Assembly (NCBI GenBank): GCA_024278855.1
Contig: JAJRSJ010000051.1
Location: 1 to 43,158, forward strand
Direction of reading: 5' to 3'
From: Alphaproteobacteria bacterium
Lineage (GTDB): Bacteria; Pseudomonadota; Alphaproteobacteria; Caulobacterales; Maricaulaceae
Length of the DNA stretch: 43,158 nt
Shown: positions 25,948-34,900 of the stretch, in pieces
Position numbering within the stretch: the first letter of the stretch is position 1
Layout of the letters: every line of letters begins with the position of its first letter
Translations under genes and position numbers: made by a program
The notes under the pieces: generated by a model
Database searches by the model: none
What the model saw: the letters and a program-made list of their open reading frames with translations, nothing else
Told to the model about the DNA's origin: nothing

Positions 25948-26838
25948 CTAAAGTGTGCCGTTTATAAGCTTCATAATACCCGAAAAATCAAGATCATCTT
26001 TCCCGGACGCTTCCATCAAAGCATAAAGGGCTTCAGCTTGTGCGCCCAAAGGCGTAGCGGCTTTAGCAGCACTGGCCGCTTCCCCTGCCAGGCGCAAATC
26101 CTTGAGCATCATGGCGGCGGAGAACCCTGCTTTATAGTCATTATTGGACGGGGCGTTCGCAACAGGGCCGGGCGCGGGGCAATAGCTGGTCATTGACCAA
26201 TTTTGGCCGGACGCCGTGGAGGAAATATCGTAAAATGTCTGGGCGTCGAGGCCAAGTTTTTCCGCCAAAGCAAAAGCTTCACATGTGCCGATCATATGAA
26301 TGCCGAGCAGCATATTATTGCACACCTTGGCCACCTGCCCATTGCCTGCCGCGCCCGCATGAAAAATGTTCTTGCCCATATGTGCAAGATAAGTTTTCGC
26401 TTTACTAAAAGCCGGTTTTGTGCCGCCGACCATAAAGGTCAGCGTCCCTGCCGCCGCTGCCGCAACGCCGCCGGACACGGGCGCATCTACCATATCGTGG
26501 CCTTTGGCCTGCGCCGCATCAATGACGGCCCGGGCGCTGTCAATATCAATGGTCGAGCAGTCAATCAGCAAAGCACCTGATTGGATGTTTTCTATAATAC
26601 CATCCGACCCCAAATAGATCCCGCACACATGACCGCCGGCTGGTAACATGGTGATGACAACTTCCGCGTCTTTGAGAGCGTCCAGTGTCGAGCTTGCGGC
26701 AACACACCCTGCGAGGGCGGCTTTGTTGACCGCATCTTGCGACAAATCAAAGGCTCTGACCCCATGCCCGGCCCGCGCAAGATTAGCCGCCATGCCGCCG
26801 CCCATATTTCCAAGGCCGATAAATGCAATTATGGTCAT
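25948..26838 (-). CDS. mmsB: 3-hydroxyisobutyrate dehydrogenase
   Basis: It oxidises 3-hydroxyisobutyrate to methylmalonate semialdehyde with NAD in valine breakdown. The start at 26838 is preferred over 26904: it has GGAG eight bases upstream and begins directly with the Rossmann strand MTIIAFIGLGNMGGGMA. The 296-residue protein shows the dinucleotide motif GLGNMG (residues 8-13), the substrate-binding DAPVSGGVAAAAAGTL and the catalytic Lys in GNGQVAKVCNN. It is divergent from the Sel1-repeat gene, and its partner MmsA is encoded 3.9 kb away on the same strand. Confidence 0.92.
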   Translation of the reverse strand: MTIIAFIGLGNMGGGMAANLARAGHGVRAFDLSQDAVNKAALAGCVAASSTLDALKDAEVVITMLPAGGHVCGIYLGSDGIIENIQSGALLIDCSTIDIDSARAVIDAAQAKGHDMVDAPVSGGVAAAAAGTLTFMVGGTKPAFSKAKTYLAHMGKNIFHAGAAGNGQVAKVCNNMLLGIHMIGTCEAFALAEKLGLDAQTFYDISSTASGQNWSMTSYCPAPGPVANAPSNNDYKAGFSAAMMLKDLRLAGEAASAAKAATPLGAQAEALYALMEASGKDDLDFSGIMKLINGTL

Positions 26839-26996
26839 GATTTGCTCCTGAGTACCCAGTCTATATTCTGTGTCTATACTATCTGCGGATCTACACTTTC
26901 GCAATCATTGAAGTTAACTACACCCAGATTATTTTTGTATATTTTGACATTGCCGCCATTCTTGTTAAAGAAATGCAAGCTAGAGGAAACTGCTAT

Positions 26997-28256
26997 ATGC
27001 GCAATATTTTTTTCATTTCGGCAAGTTTGATTATATCAGGCATCATATTGCTAACAACCGCCCAGAATGTTCAGGCCCAAAACACTCAAGGCCAGAATGC
27101 TCAAGGCCAAAATGTTGATGCGGCGCAGATAGAAGAATTGACGCGCAATGGGAAAGCTGGGGACGCGGACGCTCAATATAATTTGGCCAAGGCTTATGAT
27201 TTTGGTGACGGGGTGAAAATCAATGATATTGAAGCGGTAAAATGGTATAAACTAGCCGCAGAACAGGGTCACAGCGCGGCTATGAATAATCTCGGCGCCA
27301 TGTATGAAGACGGTGAAGGTACGCAAAAAAACCTAGCCCTAGCCTTCAAATGGTATCAACGCGCTGCGGATAAAGGACAACGGAGTGCCCAGCATAATCT
27401 CGGCTATTTTTATGAGAATGCAATGGGCGTAGAAGAAGACTTGGAAAAAGCCATAGAGTATTATACGCGCGCGGCGGCGCAAAAACACTCAGGCGCCCAG
27501 TTCAGACTAGGCTATATTTATGATATGGGCGAGCAAGTTAAAGAGGACAATGTAAAAGCGGTTGAGCTGTACCGCGCCGCCGCCTTGCAAGGCCATTCCG
27601 TGGCCCAAAACAATTTGGGGCTCATGTATGAAGCGGGTGAGGGCATTGAAAAAGATTTGGGTAAAGCAAAAGAATGGTATCAACGTTCAGCAGATCAAGA
27701 CTATAAACTTGGCCAATACAACCTCGGTACATTGTATGAATTCGGCAATGGTGTTGAAAAAAATATTTCGAAGGCTATGAAATATTACAAATTATCAGCC
27801 GAACAAGACCACGCAAACTCACAGTTCAGGCTTGGATATTTGTTTGATGTGGGCCAAGATATCGAAGAAGACAACGCAAAAGCCCTGGAATGGTATAAAA
27901 AAGCCGCTGAGTTGGACGACGCAGATGCCGCTTTTAATTTGGGCATTATGTATGATGAAGCTGACGGCGTAAAAGAAGACAATGAAACGGCGGTTAAATA
28001 TTACGAAAAAGCCGCAAAACTCGGTTCGCCTGATGCCCAAAACAATCTGGGCTATATGTATTTATACGGGGAAGGTATAAAAAGAGATGTGTTTCAGGCC
28101 TATGTCTGGTTTCTGGTTTCCTATGAACAAGGCAATGAAATTACCAAACAAAATTTGAAAATTGCCAAGCTTCTACTTTCGCGCAAGAAAGAAAAGCAAG
28201 CAGAAAAACTGGCAGACATATGCATCAAATTCGATTACCAAAGATGCGACAAATAA
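26997..28256 (+). CDS. Exported Sel1-repeat protein with nine repeats
   Basis: ATG 26997 follows AGAGGA and opens a signal peptide (about 1-27, ending near VQAQ). A short Gln/Asn-rich stretch encoded by a 15-bp duplication (TQGQ/AQGQ) comes next, then nine consecutive 36-residue Sel1 units (about residues 50-375; each of the form A-x-x-x-LG-x-x-Y-x-x-G-x-G-v-x-x-D-x-x-x-A-x-x-Y/W-Y-x-x-A-A), closed by a charged cap. Such solenoids bind other proteins in the periplasm or outside the cell; the partner is unknown. The gene stands alone on the plus strand inside the valine catabolism block, with 6 bp between its stop and that of the convergent hydrolase gene. A TTGACA at 26944-26949 may be its -35. 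Confidence 0.88.
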   Translation: MRNIFFISASLIISGIILLTTAQNVQAQNTQGQNAQGQNVDAAQIEELTRNGKAGDADAQYNLAKAYDFGDGVKINDIEAVKWYKLAAEQGHSAAMNNLGAMYEDGEGTQKNLALAFKWYQRAADKGQRSAQHNLGYFYENAMGVEEDLEKAIEYYTRAAAQKHSGAQFRLGYIYDMGEQVKEDNVKAVELYRAAALQGHSVAQNNLGLMYEAGEGIEKDLGKAKEWYQRSADQDYKLGQYNLGTLYEFGNGVEKNISKAMKYYKLSAEQDHANSQFRLGYLFDVGQDIEEDNAKALEWYKKAAELDDADAAFNLGIMYDEADGVKEDNETAVKYYEKAAKLGSPDAQNNLGYMYLYGEGIKRDVFQAYVWFLVSYEQGNEITKQNLKIAKLLLSRKKEKQAEKLADICIKFDYQRCDK

Positions 28257-28262
28257 ATAGCT

Positions 28263-29306
28263 TTAATCCAGAAATTCAAGCTCGGAGGTTACAGGCGTAA
28301 AGGCTCGGCGTACATCCTCAAGCTCAACATCATCAACGCTCGCCGCCTCCCATTTCGGGTTTCGGTCTTTGTCGATGACGGCGGCGCGCACGCCTTCAAA
28401 AAAATCTGGTATGTGCATGAAGTTTAAGGATAAATCCAGTTCTTGGCGCATGGCTTCGCGAAAATCAAACCCGGCCCCGCGCCGCAAAGCCTCAAAGCTG
28501 ATATAAAGCGCGAGGGGAGATTTACTGGTGAGCAAAGAGAGTTGTTTCGCCGCCCATTCTCCGTTGTCGAGCTTAAGGGCTGCAAAGATTTCCGGCAATG
28601 TGTCTTTACCGAATGCGGAAATTGCTTCGGGTAAAACTGGTGGTGTCCCCGGCATTTTGACAAAATGTTTAATCACATCCATGACCGGGCCGTCTAACCC
28701 GTCCAAATTTGCCTTGCCGAGCGCGGTTTTAAATGCTGCATGTTGGTCACTGGGGATATAGACATTGGCGATCCCGAACGCACATGTCTGCGCGGTTTTC
28801 AGCCGCGCACCCGTCAGGCCAAGCCAGTTACCCACGGCGCGTCCTAGTCGCGGCAGAAAATACGTCCCGCCCACATCGGGAAAATAGCCAATCCCGGTTT
28901 CCGGCATGGCAAACAATGTGTTGTCCCCCGCCACACGTAACCGCCCATGCACAGACAAGCCAACACCGCCGCCCATGACGATCCCGTCAATCATGGAAAT
29001 ATAAGGTTTTTTATAGCGGTGGATTAAATCATTAAGCGCGTATTCCGTGCGCCAAAATTCCTCGGCCCGCCCGTCTCCGGCTTTGCCGCTATCATGGAGC
29101 ATGATAACATCGCCGCCCGCACAAAAAGCCCGATCTCCCGCCCCTTCAACTAGCACCGCGCCAATACGCGGATCATCCCGCCATGCCAACATGATTTTGG
29201 TCATGGCTTTGCACATATCGGTGGTAAGTGCGTTTAAAGCTTTGGGGCGGTTCAGGGTAATAACGCCCAGATTGCCGAAAACTTCAAATTTGATTTGGCC
29301 AGTCAT
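28263..29306 (-). CDS. 3-hydroxyisobutyryl-CoA hydrolase (enoyl-CoA hydratase/isomerase superfamily)
   Basis: The 347-residue protein is longer than ordinary enoyl-CoA hydratases (about 260) and matches the hydrolase subgroup: oxyanion-hole residues in FCAGGDV (61-67) and MGGGVGL (111-117), and the diagnostic MPETGIGYFPDVGGTY with Glu136 and Asp144. It would release 3-hydroxyisobutyrate for MmsB, pulling toxic methacrylyl-CoA intermediates forward. The separate enoyl-CoA hydratase that forms its substrate is not in the window. A double-hairpin repeat lies between this gene and the acyl-CoA dehydrogenase gene. Confidence 0.88.
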   Translation of the reverse strand: MTGQIKFEVFGNLGVITLNRPKALNALTTDMCKAMTKIMLAWRDDPRIGAVLVEGAGDRAFCAGGDVIMLHDSGKAGDGRAEEFWRTEYALNDLIHRYKKPYISMIDGIVMGGGVGLSVHGRLRVAGDNTLFAMPETGIGYFPDVGGTYFLPRLGRAVGNWLGLTGARLKTAQTCAFGIANVYIPSDQHAAFKTALGKANLDGLDGPVMDVIKHFVKMPGTPPVLPEAISAFGKDTLPEIFAALKLDNGEWAAKQLSLLTSKSPLALYISFEALRRGAGFDFREAMRQELDLSLNFMHIPDFFEGVRAAVIDKDRNPKWEAASVDDVELEDVRRAFTPVTSELEFLD

Positions 29307-29334
29307 ATTGTTATCCTCGCAAATATCCCCTCGT

Positions 29335-29440
29335 TCCGCTCACCCCTGTGCATACAGGGGTCCATCACTGCGCTATCGGTTCTTATCCGCAAACTATGGT
29401 AATGTATACCTGCTCCCCGGCCTTCGCCGAGGTGAGCGGA
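29335..29440. repeat. Double-hairpin palindromic repeat, element A
   Basis: The left arm begins CCGCTCACC (29336-29344) and contains a perfect 8-bp stem with a 4-nt loop (29342-29361). The right arm is inverted, ends GGTGAGCGG (29431-29439) and contains a 7-bp stem with a 4-nt loop (29415-29432, one G-T pair). The stem bases differ between arms but pairing is kept. It fills most of the 172-bp gap between two same-strand genes. The form resembles the intergenic palindromes common in alphaproteobacteria. Confidence 0.75.
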
Positions 29441-29478
29441 GACAGGTATGAGCGGAGGTAGGGGGGTTAAATTATCCA

Positions 29479-30606
29479 TCACCTGAGCAAACTCCGCGCT
29501 ATAATCACCCGCATAATCTCGTTGGTGCCCTCTAAAATCTGATGCACACGTAAATCCCGCACAATGCGTTCTATGCCGTAATCAGCCAGATAGCCGTAGC
29601 CGCCGTGCAGTTGCAGAGCATCATTGGCGATCTTGCTCCCGGCGTCCGTGGCAAAGCGTTTGGCCATGGCGCAGGCGGATGATTTATTCGGGTCGCTTTT
29701 GTCGATCATATCCCCGGCCCGGTAGATCATCAAGCGAGCCGCGTCCAGTTCCGTGGCCATGTCGGCCAGTTTAAACTGGGTGTTTTGAAAGGCGGAAATT
29801 GCCTTGCCAAATTGTTGGCGTTCGCCTGTGTACTGTATGGCCGCGTCCAGTGCCGCCCCTGCGCCGCCCAAGCTACAAGCACCGATATTGACCCGCCCGC
29901 CGTCTAGCCCGGCCATGGCGAACTTAAACCCGTCGCCTTCCGCACCAATAAGATTAGCTACCGGAATACGGCAATCTTCCAAAATCACTTGCGCCGTAGG
30001 TTGAGCATTCCAACCCATCTTTTTTTCTTGAGCGCCAAAACTAAGACCCGGCGTACCGTCCTCAACCAAAAACGCGCTGATGGATTTCTCGCCAGTTTTG
30101 GCCATGATAAGATAGACATCCGAAAACCCGGCCCCTGAAATAAACGCCTTGGTGCCGTTTAATATATAATGATTTCCGTCTTTTACGGCCTTGGCCTTAA
30201 GACTGGCCGCATCGGATCCACTACCCGGTTCGGTCAAACAATATGAGCCGATCATTTTCATTGCGGCCAGCTTGGGCACAAACCGCGCCCGGAGTTCATC
30301 ATCCCCAAATGCATCGACCATCCATGTAACCATATTATGGATAGACAAAAACGCCGCCGTAGACACACAGCCGCGCGACAATTGCTCAAAAATCAAAGCC
30401 GCATCCAGCCGCCCCATTTCCGAACCACCGTGCTCGGCCTTGGTATATATCGCCGCAAACCCAAGCCCCGCCGCCTTTTCAAGCACGCCGCGAGACATGG
30501 ACTTCTCCGCATCCCACCGCTGCGCATAAGGCGCAAGCTCGCTGTCCGAAAACTGCCGCGCCATATCGCGGATCATGACTTGTTCTTCTGTGAGGGAGAA
30601 ATCCAT
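29479..30606 (-). CDS. Acyl-CoA dehydrogenase, probably isobutyryl-CoA dehydrogenase
   Basis: The 375-residue flavoprotein oxidises a short acyl-CoA to the enoyl-CoA and passes electrons to electron-transfer flavoprotein. The typical blocks are present: YCLTEPGSGSDAAS (FAD contact), FISGAGFSDVY, the C-terminal LHGGYGYLADYGIERIVRD and the catalytic Glu359 in QILEGTNEI. Assignment to isobutyryl-CoA rests mainly on its neighbours, MmsA and 3-hydroxyisobutyryl-CoA hydrolase; a 2-methylbutyryl or other short branched substrate is possible. It is bracketed on both sides by double-hairpin repeats. Confidence 0.85.
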   Translation of the reverse strand: MDFSLTEEQVMIRDMARQFSDSELAPYAQRWDAEKSMSRGVLEKAAGLGFAAIYTKAEHGGSEMGRLDAALIFEQLSRGCVSTAAFLSIHNMVTWMVDAFGDDELRARFVPKLAAMKMIGSYCLTEPGSGSDAASLKAKAVKDGNHYILNGTKAFISGAGFSDVYLIMAKTGEKSISAFLVEDGTPGLSFGAQEKKMGWNAQPTAQVILEDCRIPVANLIGAEGDGFKFAMAGLDGGRVNIGACSLGGAGAALDAAIQYTGERQQFGKAISAFQNTQFKLADMATELDAARLMIYRAGDMIDKSDPNKSSACAMAKRFATDAGSKIANDALQLHGGYGYLADYGIERIVRDLRVHQILEGTNEIMRVIIARSLLR

Positions 30607-30635
30607 TATTTACTACCTTGCCAAAACCTATAATT

Positions 30636-30709
30636 TCCGCTCACCCCGTCGTAGGACGGGGCCCATCTACCTAACTTCACCGTGGGTCCCGTTCTGCAAC
30701 GGGATGAGC
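30636..30709. repeat. Double-hairpin palindromic repeat, element B
   Basis: Arms 30639-30665 and 30683-30709 are imperfect inverted copies (27 bp, about five differences). The left arm has a perfect 7-bp stem with a 4-nt loop (30644-30661) and the right arm a 6-bp stem with a 4-nt loop (30688-30703). Its left flank shares CCGCTCACC with element A. It lies in the 133-bp gap between mmsA and the acyl-CoA dehydrogenase gene and may stabilise mRNA ends or limit read-through. Confidence 0.75.
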
Positions 30710-30739
30710 TTGGTGTGAGGCTAGCTTCCACAGATACTC

Positions 30740-32239
30740 CTAAAAAGTCGGAATAACAAACGCGCTATCCTCGGATAACTCATCGCTTTCCAGCCAGCGT
30801 GGGGTGACCGTGTTGGTCTTGGTGTAAAACCGCAAGCCCTCCATGCCGTATTGGTTTATGTCGCCAAACGCTGAACGTTTCCAGCCGCCGAAGCTGTGAT
30901 AACTTACGGGGACGGGGATGGGGACATTGATGCCGACCATGCCTACCTCTACCCGGTCAGCGAATTCGCGGGCGGCACGGCCATTGGCCGTGTAGATGGC
31001 AACACCATTGCCGTATTGATGTTCATTAGGCAGCTTCAAAGCTTGTTCAAATGTGGCGGCGCGGACAATTTGCAACACTGGCCCAAATATTTCTTCCTTG
31101 TAAGTGGTCATATCGGCGGTAACATTATCAAACAATGTTGGCCCCATGAAAAATCCGCCTTCGTGGCCTTGCAGTTCAAACCCGCGCCCATCGACCAGTA
31201 AATCCGCGCCCTCTTTGAGCGCCAGGTCAATATAGCCCTCAACGCGGGCTTTATGGGCCGCCGTGACTACGGGGCCGTAATCTGCGTCCGGGTCGGTGGA
31301 TGTACCAATGCGCAAACTGTCAATAGCGGGCAGCATTTTCTCCAAAAACCGCTCGGCTGTCCCCTCGCCGACCGGCACGACGACAGGCAAAGCCATACAG
31401 CGTTCCCCGGCAGAACCAAAGGCCGCGCCAAGCACATCCTGTACGGCCTGGTCCATATTGGCGTCAGGCAGGATAATACCGTGATTTTTCGCCCCGCCCA
31501 TGCACTGCGCCCGCTTGCCAGCTTTGGCGGCTTCAATATAGACATAATGAGCAATGTCGGAGGAGCCGACAAAGCTGACCGCCTTGATGTCGTCGTGTGC
31601 GAGGATAGCATCCACCGCCTCTTTGTCGCCGTTGACCACATTGAGCAATCCTTTCGGCCCGCCCGCAATGACAAATAATTCCGCCAGGCGCATCGGCACG
31701 CTCGGGTCTTTCTCGGATGGCTTCAAAATCACGGCATTGCCGGTCGAAATCGCCATGCCGAACATCCACATGGGGATCATGGCCGGGAAATTAAACGGGG
31801 TGATGGCAGCAACAACGCCCAAGGGCTTGCGGATAGAATAGACATCAATGCCCGGCCCCGCGCCCATCGTAAAGTCGCCCTTTTGGTTTTGCGGCACTCC
31901 GCAAGCGAATTCGATTACGTCAAGCCCGCGAATCACATCGCCACGGCTATCGGCCAGGATTTTACCGTGTTCCGACGACAGCACTTGCGCTAATTCGTCC
32001 ATATGCTTTTCGACCAAGGCTTTAAATGCGAATAAGACCCGCGAGCGTTTTTGCGGGTTAACCCGCGCCCACTCGGCCTGCGCTTTAACCGCAGACGCAA
32101 CGGCACCGTCCATTTCAGAGACGCTCGCCAAGCTGACTTGCGCCTGAACCTCACCAGTGTTGGGATTAAAAATATCAGCGGTACGCCCGGAAGTTCCGGT
32201 AACATTCACCCCGTCAATAAAATGGCCAATTTGTTTCAT
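30740..32239 (-). CDS. mmsA: Methylmalonate-semialdehyde dehydrogenase (CoA-acylating)
   Basis: It converts methylmalonate semialdehyde, NAD and CoA to propionyl-CoA, CO2 and NADH. The 499-residue protein has Asn150 (TPFNFP), Lys173 (LKPSE) and nucleophile Cys281 (AGERCMAL). The usual general-base segment ELGG is replaced by CMGGAKNH (residues 246-253), as is characteristic of this CoA-dependent branch. It is preceded by a GAGGA ribosome site and is divergent from lptD. Together with mmsB and the hydrolase it completes the lower valine pathway; MutAB downstream handle the propionyl-CoA after carboxylation. Confidence 0.95.
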   Translation of the reverse strand: MKQIGHFIDGVNVTGTSGRTADIFNPNTGEVQAQVSLASVSEMDGAVASAVKAQAEWARVNPQKRSRVLFAFKALVEKHMDELAQVLSSEHGKILADSRGDVIRGLDVIEFACGVPQNQKGDFTMGAGPGIDVYSIRKPLGVVAAITPFNFPAMIPMWMFGMAISTGNAVILKPSEKDPSVPMRLAELFVIAGGPKGLLNVVNGDKEAVDAILAHDDIKAVSFVGSSDIAHYVYIEAAKAGKRAQCMGGAKNHGIILPDANMDQAVQDVLGAAFGSAGERCMALPVVVPVGEGTAERFLEKMLPAIDSLRIGTSTDPDADYGPVVTAAHKARVEGYIDLALKEGADLLVDGRGFELQGHEGGFFMGPTLFDNVTADMTTYKEEIFGPVLQIVRAATFEQALKLPNEHQYGNGVAIYTANGRAAREFADRVEVGMVGINVPIPVPVSYHSFGGWKRSAFGDINQYGMEGLRFYTKTNTVTPRWLESDELSEDSAFVIPTF

Positions 32240-32340
32240 GATTTCCTCATAATTTTGATATGCTCGCTCATATACGGGACACTGGCACGAGACACCAGAA
32301 ATGATTTGTCATAGTTATCCGATTTGCGCAATAATTCTCT

Positions 32341-32373
32341 CCAAAATTTCACGAAAATCCTGTAGAATTTTGG
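32341..32373. promoter_or_regulatory. Inverted repeat in the mmsA-lptD divergent gap
   Basis: CCAAAATT (32341-32348) and AATTTTGG (32366-32373) form a perfect 8-bp inverted repeat spaced by 17 nt, 34 bases before the lptD start. It may be a regulator-binding site or a leader hairpin. The rest of the 168-bp gap shows no convincing -35/-10 pair. Confidence 0.3.
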
Positions 32374-32407
32374 CTAAATACCATAGACGCGACTCATTTG
32401 GCACGCT

Positions 32408-34900
32408 ATGCAGTTTGAAAATTCATTGCAGGTGTCTAGCCCATTGCCACATTCTAAATCAATCTCGTTTAAACTACCCTTGTCCGTGCTAAAGTTTTGC
32501 ACGAGCTTTTTATTGCTCGTGGGTCTGGCTGTACCTGGCATGGTTTCAAGCGCCCAAATCGGCGGTTTTATAAAAGACGATAAAGACCTAAACTTGGCCG
32601 CTGATAGCCCGTTTCGCGACCCGGACGTTATTTATCTGGAAGCAAATGAGTTGGAAAATGATGAAGCCACTGGCATTATTACGGCCCGCGGCGAGGTCGA
32701 GGGCCGTTATCAGGACAAGTCCATTTTTGTAGACGAGGTCAGGTATTATGTAAATGACGGCAAAGTCTTTGCCGTCGGCAATGTCGTACTTATCAATGCG
32801 GACGGTTCGTCCCAATATGCTGACAAGCTGGAATTATCCGACCAATTGGAAGCCGGAAACGCCACTAATTTTCTAGCGCGTTTCCCCGAAGGTGGTCAAC
32901 TAGGCTCGGCATTCGCTGCGCGGCAAACCGAAACAGGTATCGAGCTTTACAATGCCTATTACACCGCCTGTGAAGCCTGTGTTGTAAACGGCAAAACCAA
33001 AAAACCCACATGGCAATTGAAAGCCCGCAAGGTAACGCAAAATAAAGACAGCAAATCCATTCGCTATAGAGACGCGGTGTTTGAATTTAAAGGTATCCCG
33101 GTGTTCTATACACCCTATCTGGCCCACCCTGATCCAAGCGTTGGTCGGGCTAGTGGGTTTTTGATCCCCTTTGGCGGTATATCCGGTAATAAAGGTGTCA
33201 ATTTCAGAGCGCCTTATTATTTCGCCCTATCGCCCTATTCCGAGCTAACTTTGACGCCGCAGATTTATCAAAGGGTCAATCCTTTATTATCAGCACAGTA
33301 TCGGCATAAGTTCTTCTCCGGCGAGCTTAATCTGGAAGGGAGCGCTACCTATGCATCCTTCTTTGACAGGCGCGGAACGCCATTTGGTGGTCAGGACTTT
33401 TTTGCCGACCCGGCTGAAAACTTGGCTGGCAAGGAATGGCGATCCCATATATTTGCCAATGGTGCGTTTGATATTTCGGATATATGGAATTGGGGTTTTG
33501 ATATCGGTTATGCCACAGATGACAACTATTTAGACCGCTATGATCTGGACCAATATAGGCCCGATTTCGGGCTTTACCGCCAAGATACGCGCCGCCTGAC
33601 CCAACAATTATTTGTGGTTGGGCAATCAGATGATTTCCGTTTCGCGACCAGTGCCTTTGGTACGGTCAGTTTACGCACGACCATAAACCGCAATATCAAT
33701 AACCCAAACCCTCTCGACGACAATTTCAACGAAATACTCGTCAACAGAGAAAACGACAGCATCTTGCCGGTTATTGCCCCCAAGATAGAGGTGACCAAAT
33801 ATTTCAAAGACCCGGTTGTGGGCGGTCGTTTCAAACTGGCCGGTGACACGACATTCCTTACCCGTGGTCTTGGTACAGATTATACGCGCGGTTCAGGCAG
33901 TCTTGATTGGCAAAAAAACTGGATTACGCCGCTCGGTGTCGAGGTTAAACCATTTGCCATGGGGCGGTTTGATTATTTTAATCTCCAAGCCCAAGGCGTA
34001 AATTTGACGCCAGCCCAGCAAGAAACATTCGATTTCACCCGTAATCTTGGCCAAGTCGGTGTGGATATTCGCTGGCCATTTTTGAATGCAGGTCAAAAGG
34101 TTAACTGGATCGTCGAGCCGCGTGTTCAATTAACCCAGAGTTTCGGAGACGGTAAGCGCGGTAATTTTTTCCTCACGGACAGTAATAACAACCAAGTCTC
34201 TTTGCTACAAGACAGCCTCGATATTGACCTTGATCAGGCTTTGATCTGGCGTCCCAATAAAACCACCGGATTTGATCTTTGGCAGAAAGGCTTTCGGGCA
34301 GACTTCGGTGCCTCAATCATAGCAGACTGGGGCAAGAATAGCCGGGCCAATTTATTCTTGGGACAAAGCTATTATAGCGGCAATGATAATTTGGTGTTTG
34401 GGGCAGCGTCTGGCCTGTCCACTGGAAATTCTGATATTGTCGGGCAGCTTACCGTTAATTTTGGCAATCGGTTTATGAGTTCGACCCGGGTGCGTTATGA
34501 TGCTAAAAACGATGCTTTCAGACGGCTCGATACTTCTTTTAGCTACAACGGCGAGCGTTTTAGCACCACGGCGCGCTATTACCGCCTGGACAGTGCAACA
34601 CCTACAAATTTGACCAATTTGGCAATCCCGACGTCAGAAATTTCCGGCACGGCAAATGTCAAACTTATCGACAACTGGAGTACAAGATACAGCTTCTACA
34701 GGGATATTGACGAGAAAACCACCCGCAGGCAAACCTTGTCTCTGGTCTATGATGATGATTGCACCCGCATTGAATTTATGTATGACAAAAATATCAACAA
34801 TCTCGGTATTATCGGTAATTCCGAAGGGTTTAGCTTACGCATATCTCTCCTGTCATTGGGCGATTTCGCGCCGCAAGCGTCTGCTCCCCTACTCTGCTAG
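32408..34900 (+). CDS. lptD: LPS-assembly outer-membrane protein LptD
   Basis: The 830-residue protein inserts lipopolysaccharide into the outer leaflet together with LptE. A long signal region ends near VSSAQ (about residue 49), an OstA-type periplasmic beta-jellyroll follows (about 70-180, EANELENDEATGIITARGEV), then the LptD barrel domain (about 260-800) with YYFALSPYSELTLTPQ. Four cysteines (188, 191, 785 and 830) could form the disulfides needed for function. The ATG at 32408 has no clear ribosome site and gives an unusually long n-region of about 29 residues, so a later start such as the GTG at residue 27 is possible. The usual downstream partner surA is absent; the gene converges with the ferredoxin reductase gene, sharing CTAG as both stop codons. 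Confidence 0.93.
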   Translation: MQFENSLQVSSPLPHSKSISFKLPLSVLKFCTSFLLLVGLAVPGMVSSAQIGGFIKDDKDLNLAADSPFRDPDVIYLEANELENDEATGIITARGEVEGRYQDKSIFVDEVRYYVNDGKVFAVGNVVLINADGSSQYADKLELSDQLEAGNATNFLARFPEGGQLGSAFAARQTETGIELYNAYYTACEACVVNGKTKKPTWQLKARKVTQNKDSKSIRYRDAVFEFKGIPVFYTPYLAHPDPSVGRASGFLIPFGGISGNKGVNFRAPYYFALSPYSELTLTPQIYQRVNPLLSAQYRHKFFSGELNLEGSATYASFFDRRGTPFGGQDFFADPAENLAGKEWRSHIFANGAFDISDIWNWGFDIGYATDDNYLDRYDLDQYRPDFGLYRQDTRRLTQQLFVVGQSDDFRFATSAFGTVSLRTTINRNINNPNPLDDNFNEILVNRENDSILPVIAPKIEVTKYFKDPVVGGRFKLAGDTTFLTRGLGTDYTRGSGSLDWQKNWITPLGVEVKPFAMGRFDYFNLQAQGVNLTPAQQETFDFTRNLGQVGVDIRWPFLNAGQKVNWIVEPRVQLTQSFGDGKRGNFFLTDSNNNQVSLLQDSLDIDLDQALIWRPNKTTGFDLWQKGFRADFGASIIADWGKNSRANLFLGQSYYSGNDNLVFGAASGLSTGNSDIVGQLTVNFGNRFMSSTRVRYDAKNDAFRRLDTSFSYNGERFSTTARYYRLDSATPTNLTNLAIPTSEISGTANVKLIDNWSTRYSFYRDIDEKTTRRQTLSLVYDDDCTRIEFMYDKNINNLGIIGNSEGFSLRISLLSLGDFAPQASAPLLC

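Noticed and set aside
1318-32395. GANTC (CcrM-type) sites just before pckA (1318-1322) and lptD (32391-32395) as cell-cycle control
   Set aside because: A GANTC site is expected about every 256 bp by chance, so two among many promoter gaps are not evidence of regulation.
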